From Asterias amurensis (Eukaryota; Echinodermata; Asteroidea; Forcipulatida; Asteriidae), in contig NC_092669.1 in assembly GCF_032118995.1 (NCBI RefSeq), positions 9,547,501 through 9,611,500 on the forward strand: DNA of 64,000 nucleotides. The letters are read 5' to 3'. A program made the translations under genes and the position numbers. The notes beneath the pieces are model-generated. The model was given only the letters and a program-made list of their open reading frames with translations. It ran no database searches and was not told the origin of the DNA. The number at the start of each line of letters is the position of its first letter. Within the stretch, counting starts at the first letter, position 1. Shown here piece by piece: positions 59,201 through 64,000 of this stretch.

Positions 59201-62200
59201 AATTTGTTACTTGTTTCTTTGCAAATGGCGACACCAAAAGACAATTGCACCCTTGAGTCCTGTTTCCCACTTAAAACTGTGTGGCCGTGCAGTCTTTAAT
59301 TTTTCATTTTAAACTATTTTTCTCAAGGGATTTAAACCGAGCGAAGCATAAAAGAGTTAACTGTTCACCAATTCGCTGTATTTTTTACCGCATGAGGGCG
59401 CTCCAAAAAATAGTGTTATCACTTCCTGAGGTTATATTCATTCATACCCAAAACAGTTATGATACAGACTGGAACACATTACCACTACAAACATCATAGC
59501 CATCACTGATAATAAGACTTTTAAAGGAGCCGCTATACCGCAACTCAAAAGCAACTAAAAATTACGTAAGACAGAAGTGACAGAACGCCACAGATAAAAC
59601 TGTGTGGACGAATCGCATATACCCCGGAAGTGATACAAATATATGATTGATTGGTTGATTCTTGGGGTGTCCTGGCCTAGCGAATAAGAGCACCGAAATC
59701 AAGCTCTGGTGCTTCTGGTCAGCAGAGTGTGGGTTTGAATCCCAGTCGTGACACTTGTGAGCAAGTCACTGAGCAAGTCACTACAATTGCTTCTCTCCAC
59801 CCTGGGGTGAATGGGTAGCTGTGAGGGCAGAGATGGTTCTTGTGATTGATTTAGCTTAGCAGCCCATATTTGTTGCACAGGCTGTATACTCCCCAGGGAG
59901 CTCAGATGGTGTAAGGAATGAATTCAATGGCCGAGGGACCAGCCGTCGATTTCATCAAACTCTTCCTTGGATTAATCTTAAGACTTAGGACGAGTTAAGC
60001 TCCATACCATAGCTGTAAGACGCATTACATCCATTCTAAGTTAGGATGAGCTACTCGTCCCAACTCGAAATAGGATTAATCCTGGTGTTTCGTGAAATCG
60101 GCTGCAGGGGTACTAGTGCTGGATGCGCTTTCAGATGCCCTTTTGGTATAAAAAGCGCTATCACATAAAACAATTATTAGTATTATTATTATTCATACCA
60201 GCTGGAATTCCAGAGCTTTGAGGTCATCTTTCTTGGCTTGCTTCCTCTTAGTCATCTCCTCTTCCTGTCTGTCCAGATTCTTGTCTCTAGAGAGACTCCG
60301 ACGATGCGGCCGCTTTCCATTCATAGCTGTCTTATTCAAATCTCTCATCATCTGTCATCAAATCATAATAATTAGTAATAATAATAAACTATACTTTCAT
60401 TTTATATTATGTCATATCATTTATTCTTGTTGTGTATTATCGAATATCGCGATACTAATTTGGAAACGATTTCGATATCGGATCGATTTGGTTTTAATAG
60501 AAATATCGATATATCGCGATATATCGCGATATATCGCGATATATCGCAATATCAATTAAGTATCGCTATATCGCGATATTTTTCCTAGCTGAGACATCTT
60601 GCACCCCATAGGTTTGGAGTAAAACCAGAAGAATAGGTCATTAGAACACCTCTCTTGTGCTATGACTGTCTCTTCTACAACTTTCACTGGGAGTTTAAAG
60701 ACTGATGATGTCAAATTTAATTAATCGCGATTATATCGAATATCGCGATACATTGTCGACGATATATCGTGATTAAAATAAAGCGATATCGCCCAAGCTT
60801 ACTTGCATGGTATTTGTAGCTAGGTATTGATGTGTGAGACTAACCCCCTTTACACAGCACTATGTAATGGTTTACAAGGTAATGAGGCGATATATGCAAA
60901 CAATCAAACCAGGAACAACGGGGCGAACCCCTTCTCTTTCTGGATTCTTTTATGGGTACTACAAAACACACTGGACCAACAGCTTTACGTCCCATTCGAA
61001 GGACGAAGCATCATGCTTAAGTATCTCGATTAAGGACACAGGCATCACGACTGGGACTCGTACCCTCACTCTGCTGATCCGAATCACCAGAGTCCGATCT
61101 TTATAAATGCTCGGCCACGACACACCATGTCAGTGCGAAAACCCAGATCGCTAAACCGCTCGGCCACAATATTCACTGGTGAGTTAGGCCACAATTCTCG
61201 CTGGTATTTCAAACTTACATTGGTAAGGTCCGGGCCGATGACATGGGCCATTCGCTGAACATCCTTCTCACCATTCTTCAAGACTCTCAATCTCAGTGGA
61301 ACGGCTATAAATAAGAACCAAACAAAAAAGTTAAGTCTGTAGGTCTCCCAAGGGATTACATACGCAATGTCTTGTACAAAACACTGCCGTATGACACAGT
61401 TAAAATGGTTTGCTCAGTGTTAAAAGAACATTACGGAATTGGTTTTGCTTGCAAAAACAGTTGCTGGCAGTGTAAGCACTTTATGTAATCCACCATATAT
61501 ATAAACTGACAAACCTGTAGAAGTTTGAGAACGATCGGCCTTCTGGGTCACGAGAGAATAGTGACAAACCGATTACAAATTTTGCGTTGCTTCGATGCCA
61601 AAACAAAAATTAACAAAACGTTCCCTGAGCGATAAACTCCAAACGCAAAATTAGACTATTTGTTGCTCATCAAATATGCAATTTCAGACAGAAATATTTC
61701 AAGGGATGTTTTCTACTATCATCATCAAAAGACCATGTAAGTTTTATGTAAATCTGTGATCTTCACAATTTTTGTTTCTTACCAATTCTGTATTGTTCCT
61801 TTAACTGTGGAAAAACCTAAAGCAAAATATTCATTACTTGTTTTATATAACATCCAAGTAAATACTTGTCGTTTTAAAAGAAACTGGACACTATTGGTAA
61901 TTGTCAAAGACCAGTTTTATCACTTGGTGTATCTCAACATATGCATAAAATAACAAACCTATGAAAATTTGAGCTCAATTGGTAGTCGAAGTTGTGAGAT
62001 AATAATGGAAGAAAAAACACCCTTGTCACACAAAATTACTTCTTTATCAAAAACTATGTTACTTCAGAGGGGGCCGTTTCTCACAATGTTTTATACTATC
62101 AACAGCTCCCCATTACTCGCTACCGAGTAAGTTTTTATGCAAACAATTATTTTGAGTAATTACCAAAAGTGTCCAGTGCCTTTAATGGAGGTGAACCACT

Positions 62201-62790
62201 TCAGCTTGTTTGGAGTTAACAGTGACTACATGTAAGTGCGTTCTGCACTGCTGCGTATTTTTAGACGTGCAGGTGCCGTAATGTAGCATGTGCCGTGCAG
62301 TAACTGTACTGCTGCATTATCAAAGACATGCAGTGATGTGGTACGCTCCATGGTATAGCCAAATCGGATGGCACGAAAACTGGGGGTGATTGACAGAGTG
62401 TGTGCTGGTGCGTTTATCTGTTAATATGTGACTACAAATCCTCCAATCAAAAGACAAGGATTTTCTTTTATATTTTGTTTTATATAATATTTATTCCCAG
62501 ATGCAAAAATAAACAATTATTGAAAAAATTAGAACCTACTTCTCATGGACGGCACTCTCTGGTCTCCCCCATCGTTGAGGTCTACCTCGGTACTAGCCTT
62601 CCTCGTCATTTTCTTGATTGGTGGGGCATAAGGGATAAGATACCCCTCCATCGGCCAATCACAGTCCTCGTTCCATTCCCCTTTAGCATTTACTGGCCAG
62701 GAGTAAGCCAGCTTATTCCACAGTGGGTTCTGGGCCTTGGTGTGCTTCCATTGGCCGAGATTCTCTAATTTCTCTTGCTTCAGCGCCCAC
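44171..62790 (-). CDS. DCDC1: DCDC1-like doublecortin/beta-trefoil protein, 18 exons, 5' partial
   Basis: Exons from 5' to 3': 62540-62790, 61219-61304, 60199-60351, 58834-59080, 58088-58250, 57190-57354, 55826-56023, 54552-54769, 53667-53737, 52168-52353, 51204-51410, 50307-50460, 49248-49373, 47931-48032, 46404-46642, 45801-46026, 44489-44598, 44171-44242. All phases match; 990 visible residues plus TGA. Order of parts: a W-rich segment; doublecortin domain 1 (about 85-195); an acidic linker; paired beta-trefoil-like segments (about 300-490); a CAAC/CFQC segment (about 535-578); doublecortin domain 2 (about 600-725); a charged coiled-coil stretch; doublecortin domain 3 (about 856-925); a short tail. 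Known for the family: doublecortin domains bind microtubules or regulators, and DCDC1 is linked to dynein and late mitosis. Identification rests on the order doublecortin, ricin-like repeat, doublecortin. The start lies right of the window. Confidence 0.8.
44489..44598 (-). CDS. DCDC1: DCDC1-like exon 17
   Basis: SRSQVEVKANWSRARKKDGP and TEITVTSNKHPAVT. Phase 1 to 0, donor GTAAGC. Confidence 0.82.
45425..45730 (+). mobile_element. SINE-a copy (tRNA-Leu-like head)
   Basis: TGTCGTGGCCGAGTAGATAA box-A head, then the GGTAAAATGGGTACCTGC block, ending AAAGCGCTATATAACAATATT. The box B region is diverged. Confidence 0.85.
45801..46026 (-). CDS. DCDC1: DCDC1-like exon 16 (doublecortin domain 3)
   Basis: One exon holds the domain: RVKAYKNGDPPDKWTFVWG, then GQLFTPDGRKLTTFEEIKRD and QLVCVSYGDHY. 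Phase 0 to 1. Confidence 0.9.
46095..46300. mobile_element. Hairpin related to 41118-41250
   Basis: AACTGTCCTGCTTTTTAACC pairs with GTTAAAAAGCAGGACAGTT. CTACTCCGCGGTAGTAGTAT is shared with the other copy. Confidence 0.75.
46404..46642 (-). CDS. DCDC1: DCDC1-like exon 15
   Basis: EGPQYISTLSPDAPVMVEGG then VRKSLTVHQLENHLQEVKGQ and a polar linker. Phase 1 to 0. Confidence 0.83.
46851..47575 (+). mobile_element. SINE-b copy interrupted by MITE-A
   Basis: Head at 46851-46950 (GTGTCATGGCTGAGCGGAT, CCCGGTCGTGACGCTTGTGT) and continuation at 47313-47575 (GCAGGACATTTAACC...). The tail region is internally duplicated: 47478-47588 resembles 47608-47716. Confidence 0.88.
46947..47316 (+). mobile_element. 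MITE-A copy (type 2) inserted in a SINE
   Basis: A 362-bp element between TTAA at 46947-46950 and TTAA at 47313-47316. The uninterrupted SINE at 48801-49202 has a single TTAA at this place (GTTTTTAAGCAGGACA), so this is a direct target-site duplication. Confidence 0.93.
47931..48032 (-). CDS. DCDC1: DCDC1-like exon 14 (coiled coil)
   Basis: RRKLLLQQREERAGVVLELE and KEKHILRQMQ form a charged amphipathic helix. Phase 1/1, donor GTATAA. Confidence 0.82.
48060..48245 (-). mobile_element. LINE 3' end fragment with SINE-like tail
   Basis: On the minus strand, NAETVLSFKKGLKTHLFSNS and a stop, typical of non-LTR retrotransposon C-termini, followed by TTATATAGCGCC-type tail reading to (ATT)n. Confidence 0.7.
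48609..48782. mobile_element. Hairpin element with GGGCCTTTCTCAAACCTC ends
   Basis: GGGCCTTTCTCAAACCTCAA pairs with GAGGTTTGAGAAAGCCCC. Confidence 0.8.
48801..49202 (+). mobile_element. SINE-b copy, near complete
   Basis: tRNA-Leu-like head with box A (GTGGCCGAGCAGTTAAG), box B (GGTTCGAATCC) and a CAA-type anticodon region. The b-type body (GCACCTTGTAAACCCTTATA) and GATATTAT tail follow. Best reference copy in the window. Confidence 0.9.
49248..49373 (-). CDS. DCDC1: DCDC1-like exon 13 (end of doublecortin domain 2)
   Basis: A charged EKKEKNGEKRKESLDL insert, then VEVWVSCGEQF, the final strand of the domain. Phase 1/1. Confidence 0.83.
49469..49722. mobile_element. MITE-I copy
   Basis: GGGCCCAATTTTAAGGCTCT and GCAGAGCCATGAAA ends. 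The interior is made of GCGCTTAC/GTAAGC words in both orientations. Confidence 0.8.
49911..50262 (+). mobile_element. SINE-a copy with ATT tail
   Basis: A TGTCGTGGCCGAGCGAATAA head; box B is shortened (GTGGGTTCGGGAGTCG). The a-type body contains GGTAAATGGGTACCTGTG and it ends in (ATT)n. Confidence 0.88.
50307..50460 (-). CDS. DCDC1: DCDC1-like exon 12 (doublecortin domain 2)
   Basis: FLDQCTYHLQLSTAGRRIYT, DGTLILTVSDLIHWNLACYG. Same exon boundary, before FLD, as exon 4. Phase 0 to 1. Confidence 0.88.
50574..50855. mobile_element. MITE-I copy
   Basis: GAGCCCAATTTCATGGCTCT at the left and AATTGGGCCC at the right. Confidence 0.78.
50838..51114. mobile_element. MITE-I copy, abutting the previous one
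   Basis: GGGCCCAGGGCTCTTCATGG at the left and GAGCCATGAAATCAGGCCC at the right. The left end carries three GGCTCTTCA repeats. Confidence 0.75.
51204..51410 (-). CDS. DCDC1: DCDC1-like exon 11 (start of doublecortin domain 2)
   Basis: A helical stretch, then VQTVRILAHRNGDGRTTEGV, the first hairpin with NGD. Phase 0/0, donor GTAAGG. Confidence 0.87.
51490..51690 (+). mobile_element. SINE-a tail fragments
   Basis: GGGATGTTTATTGGCCCAAT ... GTAAAGCGCATTGATACAG ... (ATT)n, followed by a partial second tail at 51625-51690. Confidence 0.7.
51741..51876. mobile_element. Hairpin with AAGAGAGGTTTG arms
   Basis: TAAGAGAGGTTTGTGGTAAC pairs with GCTACAGCAAACCTCTCTTA, and TAGTGTTGGTTCT with AGAACCAACACTA. 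It contains the end block of the repeat at 9710 and 39205. Confidence 0.82.
52119..52160 (+). repeat. (AAAC)n microsatellite
   Basis: About nine AAAC units in the intron immediately after exon 10 of the DCDC1-like gene. Confidence 0.9.
52168..52353 (-). CDS. DCDC1: DCDC1-like exon 10 (CxxC pair)
   Basis: LMVCAACARSMRANTRL and MIGCFQCLSGK hold two CxxC knuckles 37 residues apart, compatible with a zinc-ribbon-like fold (inference). Phase 0/0, donor GTAACA. Confidence 0.85.
52423..52757 (+). mobile_element. SINE-a copy
   Basis: TGTCGTGGCCGAACAGATAA head, a box-B-like GGTTCGAGTGCC, the a-type body, and a short ATT tail. Confidence 0.85.
53215..53645. mobile_element. Long inverted-repeat element with TGTCTCAA ends
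   Basis: GTGTCTCAATAAAACTATAC at the left pairs with TTTTTTTTGAGACACAC at the right. TATGATTCTGGGGTAAAAGG pairs with CCTTTCCCCCCAGAATCATA, and ATTATTTATGCTTAGGTGAG with its complement. Nearly the whole element folds back. Confidence 0.82.
53667..53737 (-). CDS. DCDC1: DCDC1-like exon 9
   Basis: EVTAANKANVCTFAVCGETP. Phase 1 to 0, donor GTAAGT. Confidence 0.82.
54119..54540 (+). mobile_element. SINE-b copy
   Basis: A GTCTTGGCTGAGCAGACAAA head, then CTGTTGGTCCTATGTGTTGT and GCACCTTGTAAGCAATTAG, with a short ATTATTAAT tail. Confidence 0.83.
54552..54769 (-). CDS. DCDC1: DCDC1-like exon 8 (second beta-trefoil-like repeat)
   Basis: FIRSKANPELVLGVQMPSL, then NQKWSFEKETGFMDAFSADV. Donor GTTGGT, phase 2 to 1. 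Confidence 0.88.
54879..55114. mobile_element. MITE-I copy inside the SINE
   Basis: GGGGCCAAATTTCATGGCTC and GAGCCATGAAATTGGGCCT ends. Confidence 0.83.
55195..55580 (+). mobile_element. MITE-A copy (type 1) inside the SINE
   Basis: TTAA at 55195. The type 1 palindrome GATTTCGAGACCTCAAATTC is intact. The right-hand TTAA is lost (GCCTCAG). Confidence 0.88.
55826..56023 (-). CDS. DCDC1: DCDC1-like exon 7 (beta-trefoil-like repeat)
   Basis: QRFVFEDGFLAVKSAPYLVV then ELSRVVLCKKNPED and MRWEADTQG, the F.fedG.I.s...L.lg pattern of ricin-type repeats. Phase 2/2. Confidence 0.87.
56090..56232 (-). mobile_element. MITE-A fragment, minus
   Basis: Only the AATTTGTGTG...GAAACTTCGATGAC...GGGATACAC half remains. 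Confidence 0.7.
56270..56420. repeat. Diverged interspersed repeat (relative of 5310-5425)
   Basis: CCCAAATCAACTGTCACCAG and ACAGTCCGTAAGGATG. Confidence 0.5.
56537..56826. mobile_element. MITE-I variant
   Basis: GGGCCCAATTTCATCAAGCT and TTTTATGAAATTGGGCCC ends. Confidence 0.82.
56871..57073. mobile_element. MITE-I variant
   Basis: GGGCCCAAATTCATAGAGGT and AGCTCTATGAAATTGGGCCC ends. The interior has GGATTACCAACC/GGTTGGTAATCC arms. Confidence 0.82.
57190..57354 (-). CDS. DCDC1: DCDC1-like exon 6
   Basis: RAEGLKWPWERVLNVGLDEV and AFTNQDLYKKFR. Phase 2/2, donor GTAAGT. Confidence 0.85.
57600..57695 (+). mobile_element. LINE fragment (GDRAF block)
   Basis: GDRAFVYAAPKYGIISLL on the plus strand resembles the GDRAFS.AAP..WN.LP block near the C-terminus of many non-LTR retrotransposons. 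Only this block is visible. Confidence 0.5.
57845..58065. mobile_element. Hairpin element with TTCCCATGAAATATG ends
   Basis: TCTTCCCATGAAATATGTCA at the left pairs with GCATATTTCATGGGAAGGGT at the right. The interior is GC-richer with CGCGATTGCGCG. Confidence 0.65.
58088..58250 (-). CDS. DCDC1: DCDC1-like exon 5 (acidic linker)
   Basis: VVNPIAVTPEERQHIIRG then an acidic PEPEDEENETEGD. Phase 1 to 2, donor GTTCGT. Confidence 0.82.
58834..59080 (-). CDS. DCDC1: DCDC1-like exon 4 (rest of doublecortin domain 1)
   Basis: FLDRCTALLNLPFAARRLYD, then LQRDQLAFVSCGEAW. These match the doublecortin pattern of helix, RxLyT.DG and YVa.gxE. A helical stretch follows. Confidence 0.88.
59662..60190 (+). 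mobile_element. SINE-a copy interrupted by MITE-J
   Basis: Head at 59662 (TGTCCTGGCCTAGCGAATAA) and a-type body to GGGACCAG. MITE-J lies at 59943-60103. The SINE resumes with GGGGTACTAGTGCTGGATGC and ends in (ATT)n. Confidence 0.85.
59943..60103. mobile_element. MITE-J copy inside the SINE
   Basis: GTCGATTTCATCAAACTCTT and TTTCGTGAAATCGGC ends. Confidence 0.8.
60199..60351 (-). CDS. DCDC1: DCDC1-like exon 3 (51-residue charged insert)
   Basis: A lysine/arginine/glutamate-rich segment (KRPHRRSLSRDKNLDRQEEE) inserted inside doublecortin domain 1. Exactly 153 nt in phase 0/0, so it is a cassette that could be skipped without a frame change. Donor GTATGA. Confidence 0.82.
60437..60801 (+). mobile_element. 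MITE-G copy 2, left end missing
   Basis: From ATCGAATATCGCGATACTAA to GCGATATCGCCCAAGCTTA. Close to copy 1 at 11604-11976 in the non-palindromic block TTGCACCCCATAGGTTTGGA. Confidence 0.88.
60836..61127 (-). mobile_element. SINE-b copy, minus
   Basis: TGCTCGGCCACGACAC head complement at 61110-61125. The body complement GTCCCATTCGAAGGACG and GTAATGGTTTACAAGG are present. A second head fragment is at 61140-61165. Confidence 0.8.
61219..61304 (-). CDS. DCDC1: DCDC1-like exon 2 (start of doublecortin domain 1)
   Basis: VPLRLRVLKNGEKDVQRMAH, the first beta-hairpin of a doublecortin domain with the usual NG turn. Phase 1 to 0. Confidence 0.85.
61305..61873. other. DCDC1-like intron sequence
   Basis: No recognised repeat family or coding segment. 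Confidence 0.4.
61874..62185 (+). mobile_element. MITE-A copy without central palindrome
   Basis: TTAA at 61874-61877 and 62182-62185. Both end blocks are present, and the GAGACCTC palindrome is deleted between CACACAAA and ATTACTTC. Confidence 0.87.
62540..62790 (-). CDS. DCDC1: DCDC1-like exon 1 of window (W-rich segment)
   Basis: WALKQEKLENLGQWKHTKAQ, NPLWNKLAYSWPVNAKGEW and DCDWPMEGYLIPYAPPIKK, a repeat-like segment near beta-trefoil pieces. Acceptor CACAG, donor GTAGGT, phase 2 to 1. Confidence 0.85.
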
Positions 62791-63059
62791 CTGTGAGGAA
62801 GGAAGAACATGGACTGCATGAACTGTCTGGTCAATGGACCCTTCCCATGAAATGTGACCCGCTCCGTGAAAATAAGTCAGATGTTGAAAATTAAAACAAA
62901 ATAGCTATATGCATGGCTGGAAAGAACACACCAGCATTTATTTGGTATGTGTCTAAGCTTTAGGGTGTCTTGCGTTGCTGAGTTACTCCCGTTTGAAATT
63001 AGCCAGTATATCATTTTTCGTTTAAACAAATTACAATAATGAACAATGTATCCATACAA

Positions 63060-63430
63060 TAATAATAATATTGAAGTCTTATATAGCACACGTATCTACC
63101 AAATGAGGTACATGCATCCACAGAATGGAACAACATCCCTTCTTTCATTAAAGCCACAAAATCCACTGACCAATTCAAAAAACTTCTGAAAACACATCTC
63201 TTCCCTGTTTAAGCTTTTCTCTTTTTCTCATGCTTTTCAAATATTGTGTATGTAGCTTTTTCGATAAGTTTTGTTGTGTTATTGTGCATTTTCAGTTTTT
63301 GTAAGCGCTGTGATAGTTTTCTATGGGGAGCATTTCTAAATACCTGTTATTATTATTATTATTGTTATTGCGTACAATCTTTCAGAAAGATTGGTCATTG
63401 CAGTGATGAACTCTATCAAAATACAAATCA
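63060..63430. mobile_element. SINE-b (minus) interrupted by a LINE 3' end (plus)
   Basis: The SINE-b tail complement at 63060-63111 (AGCACACGTATCTACCAAAT) resumes at about 63368-63425 (GAAAGATTGGTCATTGCAGT). Between them is WNNIPSFIKATKSTDQFKKL and a stop, a LINE C-terminus, with an (ATT)n tail at 63347-63368. Confidence 0.72.
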
Positions 63431-63712
63431 TTGTTCTTTTTAAAAGTGTTGTGTGTAAAAACTTTCTTAACAGGGGAAAAATGTAATGCTTTAAATTGAT
63501 CTTCACTAGATTGGTTTGTTATTTGTTTAGGTGTGAGGTAAATATTTTTGAAACGGCTGCAAATGTGAAATTGCGTGTTTCTTGGAATCACAAAAACCTG
63601 AGATACGACGTATTTGCATTGACAGAATGAATATAGCAATCCGAGTCAATGAGTCACGTTATCTCTTTGTAGCTGAAATAAGTTATTTATATCTGTACAA
63701 ATCACACTTGTA

Positions 63713-64000
63713 GAGTGTCATGGCCGAGTGGTTTAGAGCATCGAATTCAAGTTCTGGTGCTGATTCACCGGAGGGTGGGTTCGAATCCCGGTCGTGACAC
63801 TTGTGTCCTTGAGCAAGATACTTTACTATAGTTGCTTCTCTTCACCCAGGGGTATAAATGGGTACCTGCGAGGGTAGAGGTTGATATTGTGAATGAAAAG
63901 CCACAAGCGCCTTACAGGCAGCTCAGGGCTGTATACTCCCTAACTAGGGAGTTGAGAAACATTATAGGAATGTTATTGGCCCTATGACCAGAGTACTAAT
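63713..64000 (+). mobile_element. SINE-a copy running off the window
   Basis: TGTCATGGCCGAGTGGTTTA, a CAA anticodon-like loop (ATTCAAGT), and box B GGTTCGAATCCCGG. The a-type body follows to the window edge. The head has the best tRNA-Leu resemblance, but with body attached it is a SINE, not a tRNA gene. Confidence 0.88.

Noticed and set aside
63713-63805. Functional tRNA-Leu gene
   Set aside because: The head looks tRNA-like, but the stem pairing is incomplete and the SINE body follows directly, as in many other copies.

Overview
The window looks like nuclear DNA of an invertebrate deuterostome, most probably an echinoderm and perhaps a sea star. This rests on short intron-rich genes between 0.3-2 kb introns, secreted C-type lectins of the echinoderm kind, and a very dense cover of short inverted-repeat elements and tRNA-derived SINEs. 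The species is inferred, not proven. No RNA gene, CRISPR array, retrovirus or LTR element was recognised.

Layout. (1) 106-15482, plus strand: 16 coding exons of a meiotic HORMA-domain protein (HORMAD1/Hop1 family). The 5' end lies left of the window and 601 residues plus stop are visible, with every splice phase matching. After the HORMA domain it carries a PHD finger and a winged-helix region like the chromatin-binding region of yeast Hop1, then a basic tail. (2) 15.5-21.4 kb: a gene-poor stretch with inverted-repeat elements, two tandem repeats and a 1.1 kb foldback element. (3) 21.5-31 kb: a tandem segmental duplication carrying two intronless C-type lectin genes. The first copy is expanded by nested transposons and a truncated LINE sits between the copies. 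(4) 34.0-37.4 kb, plus strand: six exons of a prostaglandin reductase 1-like gene that lacks one internal exon and its C-terminal exons. (5) 39.4-40.0 kb: a third, divergent C-type lectin. (6) 44171-62790, minus strand: 18 exons (990 residues plus stop, frame intact) of a DCDC1-like protein with doublecortin domains, beta-trefoil-like segments and a paired CxxC motif. Its 5' end lies right of the window.

Most remaining DNA is made of a few repeat families. MITE-A is TTAA-flanked (16 copies or fragments), and a second TTAA family, MITE-E, has two copies. MITE-D is itself split by a 2.2 kb TTAA-flanked element. MITE-G is an ATCG-rich element with an 8-bp target duplication. MITE-I has GGGCCC ends. 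A tRNA-Leu-like SINE has two alternative tails. Several SINE copies are interrupted by MITEs, so filled and empty sites can be compared directly, and this proves the TTAA target duplication. The genes do not form a pathway: one is meiotic, one is linked to microtubules, three are secreted recognition proteins and one is a detoxification or eicosanoid enzyme.
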